Shown: piece after piece, positions 39,150-52,328 of the stretch | Position numbering within the stretch: position 1 is the stretch's first letter | Layout: every line of letters begins with the position of its first letter | NCBI GenBank assembly: GCA_018389105.1 | Contig: JACATO010000649.1 | Coordinates: forward strand, 682,001-746,000 | Origin: Nautilus pompilius | Lineage: Eukaryota > Mollusca > Cephalopoda > Nautilida > Nautilidae | Direction: 5' to 3' | DNA: 64,000 nucleotides | The notes under the pieces: model-generated | The model's database searches: none | The model's input: only the letters and a program-made list of their open reading frames with translations | Told to the model about the DNA's origin: nothing | Program-made: the position numbers and the translations under genes

Positions 39150-42100
39150 CAGCAAGAAGAGACAACTGTACACCAATTGCCCACCTGCTGAAATTTGTGG
39201 TGGTTTCCCTCATGCTGGGAAATGGTTGTGCAACTCATGCAGTATGTACAGCACATGATCCGTTCTCTTGTAACTAAAACAGAAATCAGCAACCCCATCA
39301 ACCACACCCCAGCACCAACTGGCGATTTGCATAATGGATGGATGATCAGATCCCTATATTTTTTCTTCTTTTCTCAGATAATCAAGACCAAGAATTTTAG
39401 TTTTCATAATTGTTTAGAATAACAAAGGTCCTTTGGTTCCATTTAGAAAGATTAAATTTGTAAGATTTTCTTTCACAATACTGATTGAAGTAGGTATTTA
39501 CACAGTTTACATTATTACTGATGGTGGAGGGGAGGAGATTAGAAGAACCTTAAACTGGGAGTTATGCGTGTGCAGTGAATAATCTGACTGATAATGAAAG
39601 AATACCCACAATGCAATGCTGTGAAAGCTGACCCTGGGTGCCTTGGCTCTATAACAGATGGCCTAAGACACATGACCATTGTTGATTCAATGCTGTAGAT
39701 CATAAGATGCTAAAAAATTTAATCTATAGAAATAAACATAAATGCCTATTGGCATCAACCAGCCGCACCCCTAACCCCACCCCCTGCAAGAGTTGAGCTA
39801 CCAGGATAAACCATCTGACTTGTTTATGGAAACAAGCCGGGCTTCAGCCTCTGGAGCTGGGAGGAGGAGGAAAGCAGCTTCCTAAACAAGAAACGCTTCA
39901 ATTGAATGATGTAAGTAGGCGACAAAATTATAAGTTTATGGAACTGACCAAACAACCACGACACCAGAGAACTAATTAATTCAGTTGGGAGTAAAATGGT
40001 AACACTAAAAGTACGCGTTCTTTAGCGTAGACAGTTCATGATCCAGTAACGCATCACGTGAAATAACACACAGATCTAGTTCACCGGTTCTTCTCCGTCA
40101 GCGTATTGAGAAACAACTAGCAACAAAAAAACTTGCTGTCGCCCAGTGGATCATCTATGGGTAACTGTAATTCTTGAAAGGATGGCATCAAAGTCTTACG
40201 GCTAAAAGCATGACGTTTGGACACAGCAAAACTTCTTTATTTGTAGATATTTTCAAAGTTTAAAGAGAAAATGTGTTTGTAGATAAAATTAAATAAGAAC
40301 TTGTCCATGATTAGCCAGCATGCCATGCAACACTGAGTCAGATGAGTTGAGTTATGCGTGTCTGACTGCTAACCAGGGTAGGGGGGGGCACAATTCACTC
40401 CCGTGGCTAGTAATGTGTCAGTCAAACACGTGTTAATTCAAGAAGTTTAACGTTGAACTGCTGCATCCAATGTCATAACATGCAGGTGTAAATAGAAATC
40501 TACGATAATCACAAGTATCCATGTAGCCCATCCCTATAGAGTTTATATCCACATTTGCTATTTGCATCCATAATATCAACATTACACGCCTAGGCGGCAA
40601 TCAATCATATCTGAAACATCCATATAAACTCTGCGCCAACGTTCCTTACTTGTGTCTATATCGAGATACGCGTGTTGAACACTCGATAAGTTGGCGGGCT
40701 ATACAAGTCGGACCGTACCCCCCCCGACCTATGGCCACATCAGCCAACAATTAAGACTGCTTCATTTAACTATTTTAATATATTACAATGCTATATGCGT
40801 TTTCTTCCTGCATGGTACAAGCATGGAAAGCTGTATGGCTGCGTTTTATTCTATTTCAAGTTGTACGTCATCGAGTAGCAGTTATTAAGGTTTAGCCATT
40901 CATTACATTAAAGAACTCTGAAAGACTTTAGACTGGACAATACAGGTACAAGGTTCATAAAACTCTCCTGCCTTTGTCACTACTTTTCTTAAGTGGTTCG
41001 GCAACAGAGATGTATTCTATAAACTCCTTATTTTTTTTTGTTGTTGTTGTTGTTGTTGATTCAATAAATAAATAGTCTTTGTACAAGGTGTGTATTATAC
41101 AGCGTGAAGTCCTGTGCTCGTAGAAGCCTAGCTGAACAATCGCTCGCAATATATTTCGCTCCACGGTAATTGAGAAGACAAAGAAAAGAACACATTTGCG
41201 TATTTAATGGCAACTGCGCTCACTGACTCATTTCGCGTTGTCGTGGACATGAAAGTGAGTGTGGAACTGTATCATGCAATCCCATAAAACACAGTAAACA
41301 GGTCAGTCAGAAAACGAGAGCGATAAATCTCCATTATTTCCCCTCCCTCTCTCCTACTACCTCTCCAGCACCACTGAAGCAACCCAGTCACAAAGTGTCT
41401 TTGTATTTCTATCCCTCACCCCACCCCGGACTAACTAACGATATGCCATATCGCTTCAAAGATACCATCCACGCTGGTCAGATCTCACAGCAACAACTTC
41501 TATGTGGAATTTGCCCAGCATAATTAATATGCGCATACGGAAGCGGACACACGAGTAATATCCAGAGTGATCAGGCAAGCCTGAAAGAAAGCTTTCAAAA
41601 TTCCTTATGCACTCAAATCCAATAAATGTCTATGAACTGCTGACAGCGGGCTTTGAAATACTTCCCCTGCACACAAAGTCTAAACGTGTTATCACCCACT
41701 AAATGCGAACAACTTTACATTTGCAATAACAATAAGTTATTTCTAAATCACTGTATAGATAAGGATTCGAACATGTTTTCCTTCCATTTAGTGGAACTAA
41801 GAGAGTTTTTAATCCCCCCCCCCCCCCCGCCGCGTTATTGGTAATGTAAGTCACATGGAAAACAAGGATACACTGAAAGGATTGGTAACAGAACAAGCTG
41901 ATAAACTGTTATCGGTGACCAGCCTGTTTAGGTGACAGCTCACCAGGCTAAAGGGGTGGGCCAGCAGGTTCCCCTTGCGGGAAGGCGGTCGGAGACCAAA
42001 AATAGTGTCCATTCTAAATTGGATTTAAATATGTAATGATTCCGCAGGATGGAATCCAAACAAGACTTGGCCACATAACTGATTTGCAAGCTGCCTGCAT

Positions 42101-43620
42101 TGAAGCATAAAGTTTGGAAATTCTGATCCATCTCTATATTTCTGCTTTAATATTACAGAATGATTAATACATATCTTATGACAGTGGATGAAGGACTTAG
42201 ACAAATAATACATATATGGATATCTAGTTTTTTTTCTCCCTTCTCTTTAAAATACACCTTGCGCATCACCTGAGTGTTGTACTGTCAATGTCCTGTCTAA
42301 GTAAGGTCGTTAATTGCTTTTTTTTTTAAAAAAAAAATCTAATAACCAACCTTCAAAATTCTGTCTTTAAACAGAGTTCACAATCTATTACCTGCACGGT
42401 TACCAGAGTAACCCAAAGGCTCACCAAATATGCAACAAAAAAAAAACACTCTGGCAGGGTTCTATCCCTAATTATTCTCCACAGTAGGGTAATTCCCTTT
42501 TTTTAATCTGCAGATAACACTCGTCTAGGTGCAACATATGGTGGAGGGAATTTTAAAGATTTTTGTTGGCCAATTTCATCTGATCTATTGAATATACCTG
42601 TTTCAGGTATTTCATTCATTTCTTTTAAAAAATTTCCATGAACCATGAACCCTGACTGACATCAGCCGAGAAGCTGATGCATGGACACTACAATTTCCAA
42701 GGTGTTGCCAGGGACAACTGTGGCCAATTTCTTCCCATCTCCATTCGGAAGAGACCCAGCAGCTTTTCCCACCATCGAGCACGCACACGAACAGTTTGAG
42801 AGTTTTGATATTCCTCCTGCCTCACACCCACCCAGGCCCTTCCAGTCTGTGTCTAGCATCTTGATTGAAACAGGGGCACTACTAAGATCCACCACAATGA
42901 ATGTCCACTCGGAAACCCAGCTCCACCCCCCCCTCAAACCAAAATAGCAAAGAAAGAAACAAACACTAAGGGGGGCATGTGAATGAACCCCAGCCAGATA
43001 CAATGGCACTTGTTATATTTTAAGCCAGGATTAAATCTGAAAGTTCAGAATGTGACATGAATTCTAATCACCGATGACAGCAGCCATTTAACTGTAATCA
43101 AACAGCCCCTTTTTAGTAAATAAGGAGAAAACCCAACTTCAGAATCTAAGGGGAACTAGTGACTGCGGTCGTTGGCTACTTGGAGGATCACTTATGGAAC
43201 ATTAAAGGAAACAGAGTTAATCAAGAACATTTCAGCATGGATTTTACTGCTAAACAACAACAACAACAACAAAAGGTAATTACCAAGTTAGATGTGTTCA
43301 TGCTTGAGACATCTGATAAAAATTTTTAAAATAATTAGGTGTTTTGAGCATATGACAAAGGTAAATTTGAAAGGGGGGATCTTCAGTTATTAACATTGGC
43401 TATTGCTGGTGGGGCTGATGTCTCTCTCTTTTACTTTGGAAGAGTATTGACCTGTATCCCTTTTCTAATTCCACACTGGAAAGGAGGCATCATCCTGCAG
43501 TGGATCTGCTGACTATGGTGGTGATAGGAACAGATATTAGGGCTCATAGTTAGTTATAAGGTAGCTAAGGTTTCAGCCTAGCTTGAAATTAGGAAACAAT
43601 TTTTTTTATTAATGGAAATG
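39150..43620. other. non-coding stretch with CpG-bearing patches
   Basis: No gene is supported. The 40000-41600 part is richer in CpG and has perfect palindromes TCACGTGA-type near 40057 and AACACGTGTT near 40428. A (GTT)n run is at 41038-41057 and a C15 run at 41814-41828. An X-box-like site is at 42399-42412. Confidence 0.45.
42399..42412. promoter_or_regulatory. X-box-like RFX site
   Basis: GTTACC-AG-AGTAAC fits the RFX consensus GTNRCC, 0-3 bases, RGYAAC. RFX factors control ciliary genes in animals. No nearby ciliary gene can be named, so function is unproven. Confidence 0.25.
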
Positions 43621-43625
43621 TTAGT

Positions 43626-43855
43626 GAATGAAAATCATGGATGGCATGATGGTTGATGGTTCGGTGCCAGATAACTGGACTGTCATGATTGAGAGAACAG
43701 CAAGTTTAAATTCGAGTCAGGACCCACTTGGTTCGGCATATGTTTATTTCCTCTTGCTATTTGTCACCAGCTGGCCATGTGGGTTTCCTCCTACATTTAA
43801 AAATGAAAAGTTCTGGTAGGGTTTCCCCAAGTACATGTGGTGAAGGTTCTATAGT
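43626..43855 (+). mobile_element. tRNA-derived SINE, family C, copy 2 (divergent)
   Basis: An A-box-like GATGGTTCGGTGCC near 43655-43668 and a B-box-like GTTTAAATTCGAG at 43704-43716 start the element. The body contains TTTCCTCCTACATTTAAAA then GAAAAGTTCTGG, the same order as in the copies on the minus strand at 5.7 and 63.0 kb. Confidence 0.65.
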
Positions 43856-43863
43856 CGACCCTC

Positions 43864-44174
43864 CCACACACCTATCTTAACCATCTTCCTCAAGAACCTC
43901 CCCAACCATACCTCACTAACTACTCGTTTAGTCACCTAAGATGATACCCACACACCTATCTTAACCATCTTCCTCAAGAACCTCCCCAACCATACCTCAC
44001 TAACTACTCGTTTAGTCACCTAAGATGATACCCACACACCTATCTTAACCATCTTCCTCAAGAACCTCCCCAACCATACCTCACTAACTACTCGTTTAGT
44101 CACCTAAGATGATACCCACACACCTATCTTAACCATCTTCCTCAAGAACCCCCCAACCATACCTCACTAACTAG
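43864..44174. repeat. 84-bp minisatellite, about 3.7 copies
   Basis: Units begin CACACCTATC at 43867, 43951, 44035 and 44119, an exact 84-base period. The copies are almost identical. The last has a one-base loss in its C run and stops part-way. It looks like a recent duplication, with no coding frame kept. Confidence 0.95.
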
Positions 44175-44351
44175 TTGATTTTATGCAACTCCATTATGAC
44201 AAAGATGATTTAAGTGCTTTGAAAGTCATGGTAGATATTACATGGATCAAACAGAAATAAATGGTCAAAGCGTTTTTTTAAAAAAAAAGTATTACACCTG
44301 TTGATTTAACAGATTATATTTTATACTGTACTGAGAGGGATGTCTAACCAG

Positions 44352-44741
44352 AGGATGCTTAGAAGTCAGGTGGTAGGTGTTTGTGACTCGGAAGATACAC
44401 TATACAAAGAAGCCAAAGGCAGCAGCATCCCAATCTCAACCAACCACAAAGTCAACAACTGAAACCTTCCTAATGGGGTATTCATCGGCTTCCTTCAGTG
44501 GTTGAAAACTGCCAACGAACTGACAGGTGTTCCAGAATTTGCTACACCTAAAAGCTGCCCTCAGTCTGCTGGAGAGAAATTTGACAATCAGTTCTTCACC
44601 TACAAAGCAGGTGACACTGTGATACCCTTCTCAAAGATGGCTCGCATCAAGACTAATGACCAGAAAAAATGCTATGCTGCATCCACCGTAACAAAAAAAA
44701 CACATCAAAGTCTTGCCCAGAAACAAGAGCAGAAAATGTGA
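44352..44741 (+). pseudogene. coding-like fragment, unknown protein, one in-frame stop
   Basis: After an AG at 44350-44351 a frame reads about 37 codons, meets one TGA near 44460, then continues open for about 93 codons to a TGA at 44741. The second part includes NGVFIGFLQWLKTANELTG and FFTYKAGDTVIPFSKMARIK. The reading frame continues through the stop without a shift, which suggests a decayed exon or processed gene copy rather than chance. Codon content is balanced and not low-complexity. No family is recognised with confidence. It could also be an exon with an unrecognised splice around the TGA. Confidence 0.3.
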
Positions 44742-45332
44742 ATCAGGTAGAATAAAGCAAAGTACCAGTTGCAGTTTTGATATAGGCCTGAAAGCATAGA
44801 GGAAATAAGAGTTAACAGGAGGAGGAGGAAGAGAACATCTACTTCTATCTGGATCAGCATGGTGAGAGAAGAGACCTATCTGAGATGACGAAGCTGTAAG
44901 ATCGGAGCAGGAGAGGAAAGTGGCACAAGAGCAAGAAAATGCAGCAGTAGCTTGATAACCAGGTTCAACAGAATTATCATCATCATTTTTTTCCTTTTAT
45001 CAGTTAAGGTAAGGGGTGGGCTTTTTCCTGTCCTTCGATAGTTGGAAGCGTAATTTAAAAGCAATTTTGTCATCACGAGTCCAGGGTCCAAGAAGCAGCC
45101 CCTTCCCATCATCTGAGACAGAAATTTTTCTTTTGATTTTTGAAATCTCCATGTCCGTCCGAAACCCACAGGAAGCCATTCAGCAGGGCATGGAAAACAA
45201 AAACAAAAATTAAATTCTGAACAGGTCTGCACCATACATTGGGCCCCTTCCAGCTCCCTGCTGCGAGACATCTGTAGACGTCGAAAATCAGACAAGATTT
45301 TAACAAGAAAATAGCACTGGTTAATATTTCTT

Positions 45333-45374
45333 GGGCTGGGCTGGGGTGGGGTGGGGTGGGTTGGGTTGGGCTGG
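45333..45374 (+). repeat. G-rich tract with quadruplex potential
   Basis: Eight runs of three or four G in 42 bases, spaced by T, CT or TT (GGGCTGGGCTGGGGTGGGG and onward). Four or more G3 runs with short loops meet the usual pattern for an intramolecular G-quadruplex. Confidence 0.8.
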
Positions 45375-47879
45375 ATGCTTGTATGAACTATAACGGCTCC
45401 CCGACTCCTTATAACTACTATACAGAGAGTTTGTCTGAGTGGATGGCAACTAATAGATTATATAACACAGATTACTGGCTGGATATCAGTACAGTTAACA
45501 TTAATACAAACAAACAAAACAGAGTAGTCCACCCCCCCTTTTTTTTGTTGCTAGAAGACGCTGTGTAATTACAGTAACATGGGATAAACCAGCGCGTTGT
45601 GATGCTACCTGATAACTGAACAAGGCCGAACTTGTTGTTATGGCGTCTCATCAGCAAAGACAGCGTGTCCAGATTTATCATCATGGTTTCTCTTTGTGAT
45701 GACGATTAATGAAAGTAACCGAATTTACTTGTTGAGGGAGGGGGGGGGAGGGTATTTAATTAGCCAAAAAAAATATAGCCTAACTCATTTGCAAATAATT
45801 AAAAACAAGCCAAAAAAATTATCGCCCGGATTTATCTAGGTGAGGGGAAAGAGAGAAATGCGCAGCAACAAAAGATGCGGGAGTAAACAACTTGAAAAAA
45901 AAAAGAAAAAAGGGGGGGTTGTGCGTGTGGCTTTTAAGGGAAATCTGGGACTGACATAACCGGAGAAAATATTGCAAGGATTTGTGCGGCTCGATGTGGT
46001 GCTGACTCCCACCGACTCTAACACGATCTCCACTTCTACCGGTAGGAGACCTCGTCTACGTCAAAATTGTTCCATTGTTCTATTTGCACCTGTACTTCCG
46101 TGTTTATTTATTGATCTGCTTTATCAAATAAATGGGTTGTTTGTTCTGCGATTCATGCATTTCTCTTTAAAGTGAATGCAGCAGGGGGGGGCACCTTTCC
46201 AGTGGTGTGATCGTATTTCCTGATGCCAAGTCACACCTCACAGCGTGTTTTACATTCAGCTACGCCATCATGCCAGCCAATCTATGCTGCCTGTTTTTGG
46301 AAGATGGTCCAAGCCTGTACCACTTGTCTAGGGTGGGCTTTAATAATAAAAAACAACAACAAATTCTATAATTTAAAATCCAGAACTCTTTAAATTTATT
46401 TTAAAGTGGGTTGCAGAGACGCAGGTCTTTATAAACGATTTATCTATTTATCTTCAGAATTGGCATCACCACCACTGACCACTCATCTCCATTGTGCTGC
46501 TAACATGCTTCTGTATCAGGTGACACCCGCACTTACAGAAACTCCATAGTTGGACAGCTTGCTTAGACTCTCTCTTTGATCTCTGACAGGTACAATACTG
46601 GTGCTGGCCAAGAGCAATGAAGACAGAACCGAGAAAGATACGTCAAGAACGAATACCGTCATTTTTCTTATCATATCGCTACCTAAAACGAAAATAGGGT
46701 TATCCTCTTCCCCCTCACTGTCGTTGAATAACGTTAGAAACTCCCCTTATTAAGGTTCTCCATACTGCATTAGCCATAAAGGTGATACATCACCCAGGTA
46801 TGTCAGAGTTAATGTTGCTGCAGCGCTGTGTTTTGATGTAATATAGAAAGTACCTTTGTTTTTCTCTTTCTTTCTGAAAATCTACCCAAACAGAGAGAAA
46901 TATTACAATAAAAGCAACAACAACAACAACAACCCACCCACCCTGTCTATCAAACACCTGGAGTATTTTAGGAAAAGCTGGGTGATACAACCAGTCAGCG
47001 AGTGTGTGTGTGTGTGTGTGTGAACAGAGAAAATTGCATGTAGATTAATAATACATAACCGTCAAGTCATAACTGGCTGGGAAATTATTTGCTGTCCTAG
47101 GGGGCCTTGTATAGACGACGATACCTTTAGAAAGTTGACGATTGCCATGTAATTTTGATGCCGCCATTGTCGACTTTTGTTTGGTAACCCCAACTTTGTT
47201 CGCTCAAGGCAAAAAGAAAAAAAAAACAACAACAATAATAATTTCATATTTCAGTTTGGTATATAGTCATAACCTTGGGAGAAACTCAAAATATTAAAGC
47301 GCATATGCCCCAATCCAAGTTGCTCATTCTGTTTTATTAATATACACCAATATACTTCTCTTCCAACCACCTCAACCGCCTCTTCCCAGTAAACAATAAA
47401 TTACAACAAACTAATTCATACGAGATAAAAATGCAACATTTATGATTATGTTAGAGCATCATCTCAAATTTCTCTAATTGCCTCCATACTGGTTAACTAT
47501 GAGTAAAGAAAACCGAAGCTTCAGTAATTGGTCGTGATTGCTTTTGTTTATTCAGAGTGAAAGCACAGGTGATATTAAATCTTGTCATCCTTTATGACTG
47601 AAGATGATGCTGCTGCTGCTATCCCTCCAATGGCATAAATCATGCGTGCATTGTTCATAGTGGTGATGGCTAATACTAAGTACCAGGTTTTCACAGTCAT
47701 TGAATTCTTTAGTTGGACTCTTCTTTTTTAGGTTGCACTTTACAATGTAGCAAATAGTACCAATGGCTATTGTATACCTTCTTCAGCACCAATTTCCATC
47801 TCTAAAAAAATATTATCCTTTTGTAGAAATTTTAGCTCCTCGGAGGGTCTTCCAAAAATTAAAATTAAAGATCCTTGGC

Positions 47880-47938
47880 ATCTATCTATCTATCTATCTA
47901 TCTATCTATGTCCATCTCTATCTCTCTCTCTCTCTCTG
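47880..47938. repeat. (CTAT)n and (CT)n compound microsatellite
   Basis: About seven tetranucleotide units followed by a CT run. Confidence 0.9.
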
Positions 47939-50210
47939 GGCCACAAGAGATTTAAAGCTCAAGTTCCCTTCCTGCTGAAGATGGAAGTACCCAGGGTCAG
48001 GAATAGCAATGCCCACCAGCAATAACCACATCAGGTATATATTTCTCAGCTGTAGACAATGGTAAAAACCTTAAATCATCCGCCTCTTCTGTTGCTTGCA
48101 GTGAGTCAGCGGAGCAAAGACTTCTGTCATCCATCTGCCAACACTGGGTAGTTCAGATTTAGCCAACAACCACAAAAAGCAACTCGGTGAACAGCAAAGA
48201 AATTATTGCTATCCATATTTTTTGATTATCGTTATCCTCTTATGCAAGGTAGAAAAGAAGAAAAAAAAAAATTCCCTCAAGGTCAACAACATACCATCCA
48301 TCAGATTTACAGCTCAGCTTACTTGGGGAGAAAAAAATAATAATACTGAATTTAGCACTTCCAGGGTCCAGTTACCTCTCGCCAGAACAGGCAGAAATTG
48401 ACACAGGGTTGGTCCATGGAGACTTATTAAAAATGCTTCCAGGATAATGCGATGTTGTAACTGCTACCCAAAGGAAACAAGCTAGGTAATGACTCTCCAA
48501 AATGACATCTGGAGAATGTTAAGTGCGTTTTGTCTATTCACAGCAGAATCCTGTGTTAAGACGACAATTATTTCTTCAATCTGCAGAGAAACGGGACTTT
48601 TTCTGAAACTAACGCCATGGCACAAATAGCTAACGATGTGATGACACATGCATAAAAGATTATGAAATATAATCACATCCCTAAAACTGCTTATTCTAAA
48701 CAATGGAACCGTGTCGTCACTGCCATACAAAGGTGAAAAAAGAGGGGGGAGGGAGACCTTGTGACCTTTGAAAAGGGTCAGGTATTAAAAATTCCAATGA
48801 TATACTATTATTATGATAGTTACTTTGCGCTGTTCTTCACCATCCAACAGCATGGGTTCCTGCCCCCTCCCACATCTGTAAATAAAGAGTTCCAGCAGGG
48901 CCTTTCTGTACCCTAAACCCTGCCAGTCATCCTGCACACACTCACTGGAGCACAAGGGAGGGAGTGGAAGGAAGGATGGCATAACATTACCCAGCACCAG
49001 CATAAACAAGTCATGCATGTGTCCTGCTGACAGAAAACTGTTGAGCAGTATCATCTCTGGTCACCGATGGCGACGACACCATCATTAGAACAGTAGCTGA
49101 TAACAGAAGCAATGAAGAAAGCCAAGGTGGACGGCAGCAGTAACACTCGTGGTGTTTCTTGGGCAGTTTTTAAAGCAAATGTCTGCCCACCAAAAGGCTA
49201 CTTTTCCCAAACTACCCACTTCCTTTCTGTATTAGTTCCTGTGCAAAATACCCGTTTAGATGTTCAACGAAACGTTGTCTGTCTTGTACTTTTACTTTAC
49301 TCAGGACCTAAATGCACATCAGATCCATAAACATATTTAAAATAAAACTTAGGTTTTTTTTTTCCATAATATGAAATAAATTTAAAATATTTAAATTTAA
49401 ACTCCAGTGATCCTCATTTGCATATTTGTTGGCAAAAACAAAAATGTTAATTTTACAAAAATTGAGCCATTTTGTGCCTTAAAGAGATTTATACTTTTGT
49501 TGTTGTTGTTGTTGTTGTTGTTTTGAAGCTGCTTTTGAAATGGCCAATAGATGTCAGCACTGTCGTGTCGGGATTTTAGCCTGATACCCGCAAATCAATG
49601 AGTTGTGCTATCGGGGTGGTGCTTCACTACAAAAACAGATAAACGGACTTCTTCAACCATCACAGATAAAGGGCAGAAGTAGAGATGGTACAGCAGCAAA
49701 TGCAAACTGCGAGAAGGCAGGCAGTTCTGGTGGTGACGGGCGGGGGATGGGGAATTAGTCCAGTGGCGACGGTGCGTCCCACCTCGTGAGGTTTTTCGGG
49801 CAGATGTGACACGTGGGTGACCATCTGTTTGTCTCTTCGCGGGGGGTCTCGAAGATGAGAGTCAGATGTCATCATCCTATTATGTACAGGGGTGGTATTT
49901 CTGGGGACCTGGGATGAATAATTTTTCGTTTCTAACCCCACATGCAGAACGAAACTTGTGAACTCCTCTGTACACGAAAAAAAAAAACAAGAGGAGGAGG
50001 AGGAGGAGAAGTGGAAAATGACCAAGTGTGCCCGATTTGTCAGCTGCAAAGTTGGGATAAATGAGCCGAATTTGCCGAAGAAAATCAATTTAACGACAAA
50101 TTGAAATCGAAATTGAACTCCAGGGCTTTGTAACCTTATCCAAATACAATTCTCCTCCCAGTTTATTCGCATGCCAAACAGACATTTGCGGAGCATTCGA
50201 AAACGTTGTT

Positions 50211-50241
<31 letters not shown>

Positions 50242-50597
50242 TATCTTTCGCTGACTCTGTACCTAGTCAGTAGTGATGCACTGACACAGATGTAACAGCT
50301 GCTAGAGCTTGTTTGTTGAAGATCTAGCATTTTCAGGAGACCCTTCCCCTTCCCCTTCCACCCCCCCCCTCCATGCCCTGGTTTTCCAGTGTAACCAGAG
50401 TTAGGAGATTAAATTGAAAATCAACAGGACTGAAAATAAAAGGCAGCATGCCAAATCATTTACAGGCGCGCGCATGAAGCGATACTGCATCTCTTATTCC
50501 CTGTACAGTACTTTCAATAACAGATTTCCTGCTCCCTCCCATGGCGACAGTTCTTTAAAAAAAAAAAAATTTACAAAAAGAGAGAGAGATGGATGGA

Positions 50598-50601
50598 GAG
50601 T

Positions 50602-50643
<42 letters not shown>
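50598..50643. repeat. (GA)n microsatellite
   Basis: A nearly pure GA run with short GATGGA variants just upstream. Confidence 0.92.
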
Positions 50644-50652
<9 letters not shown>

Positions 50653-50877
50653 TGACTTGGTTTATAAAAGATTACGAAAAAGATTTAACTAGAAAACTTT
50701 TATAATGAAATACCAGAGGTGAGTGGTTCTTAAATAACAGACTGAGAGGGTTGAAGAATCAGGTTCAACTCAATGTACACACTTACAAAAATAACTAGTG
50801 GATGGACAGTGCTTTCATAAGTAATAACCATGGAACTACTAAAGTCTACCCCAACTGCTTATAAGATCGTGTCCTGG

Positions 50878-51632
50878 CATCATCAACGGATCGTGACACT
50901 GCACACTAGCATCAACGGATTGTGACACTGCGCACTAGCATCATCAACGGATTGTGACACTGTGCACTAGCATCATCAACGGATTGTGACACTGTGCACT
51001 AGCATCATCAACGGATTGTGACACTGCGCACTAGCATAATCAACGGATTGTAACACTATGCACTAGCATCATCAACGGATTGTGACACTGTGCACTAGCA
51101 TCATCAACGGATTGTGACACTGTGCACTAGCATCATCAACGGATTTGACACTGTGCACTAGCATCATCACGGATTGTGACACTGCGCACTAGCATCATCA
51201 ACGGATTGTAACACTGCGCACTAGCATCATCAACGGATGTAACACTATGCACTAGCATCATCAACGGATTGTGACACTGTGCACTAGCATCATCAACGGA
51301 TTGTGACACTGTGCACTAGCATCATCAACGGATTGTGACACTGTGCACTAGCATCATCAACGGATTGTGACACTGCGCACTAGCATCATCAACGGATTGT
51401 AACACTGCGCACTAGCATCATCAACGGATTGTAACACTATGCACTAGCATCATCAACGGATTGTGACACTGCGCACTAGCATCATCAACGGATTGTAACA
51501 CTGTGCACTAGCATCATCAACGGATCGCGACAGTGCACTAGCATCATCAACGGATTGTAACACTGCGCACTAGCATCATCAACGGATTGTAACACTATGC
51601 ACTAGCATCATCAACAGATCGCGACATCGCGT
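50878..51632. repeat. 32-bp minisatellite, about 24 units, with higher-order pattern
   Basis: The unit starts CATCATCAACGGATTGTGAC and ends CACTGTGCACTAG. About 24 units lie head to tail. Variants differ at two places: GTGAC or GTAAC, and TGTGC, TGCGC or TATGC. A block of six units repeats with the same variant order (units 7-12 and 13-18). The first and last units are diverged, as expected at array edges. It is not a CRISPR array because there are no unique spacers. Confidence 0.95.
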
Positions 51633-52142
51633 ACCTCAGTTTTCATAATTCCCCCAAATCATCACCTTTTCTCCAAAAAATCATTTCTAAAATCTTTTTT
51701 CCATGTCTGAAAGCTGTAGGATATTCCAAAGAAGGTTAATCCAGATTATTGATAATTTAGGAATCTCAAAGAAAACCCCAGTTTTTCTCTTCCATCTCTT
51801 TTAAAAAATTTAAAACAACAGGTGCTCTCAGTTTTGCCTGCAGCTCTCACTAGCAGAGATTTTTTAAAAAAAAGAAGGGGGGGGGCTGCTGTTTGTTTCT
51901 TATTGAAAGTTAAAACTGAGTAATTTCCCATCCCCTTCTCCACTGACTCAAGACTGTATTTGAAAAGTTAGGTTTTTGTTCAATGGAACAATGCAAAATA
52001 GAAACCAAAAAATTAACAAAGCTTACATATTTTAAATTACTATTAATACTAATGAAGAATGGGCAGGGAGACAGATATCTTTGAGGTTATGCAAATATCA
52101 GGCAAAATTTAATTGACATAATAAGTGTAGTTTTCTCTTCCT

Positions 52143-52328
52143 TTAAATTAAAAAAAAAAAAAATGTGTCATTTTCTCTTTCCTTCTGGCAGGTTTGCTCG
52201 TAAACCACCAGGGGATGCAGTAAAACGTTCAATATCGCAAACCTGGAGAGTTCAAAGAAATGATTTCTTAGCATCCGTTCAATAGCTTGAGCTTTCGCCT
52301 TCTGTGGCGAGGGCGAGTCAATTAGAAT
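52143..52328 (-). CDS. candidate exon, unknown protein
   Basis: Follows a strong acceptor (pyrimidine-rich CACTTTTCCTTTTCAG) and is open for about 60 codons. The peptide includes DSPSPQKAKAQAIERMLRN and FFELSRFAILNVLLHPLVV. A donor-like CTCCAG|GTTTGC at 52243 would end it after 28 codons, otherwise it runs to a TAA at 52143. It is not in phase with the donor at 53063, so the exons of this region cannot be joined as they stand. No family is recognised. Confidence 0.22.
   Translation of the reverse strand: MLIDSPSPQKAKAQAIERMLRNHFFELSRFAILNVLLHPLVVYEQTCQKERENDTFFFFLI

Larger units (their letters stand above)
44750..50590. other. non-coding stretch with microsatellites
   Basis: Includes a G-rich tract at 45333, poly-C/G runs, (GT)n at 47002-47023, (CTAT)n at 47880-47908, (GTT)n at 49498-49523 and a GTT/GCT run at 50205-50240. 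No gene is supported. Confidence 0.45.

Noticed and set aside
50878-51632. Regular 32-base repeats as a CRISPR array
   Set aside because: The units are directly head to tail with no unique spacers, and the genome is animal-like.
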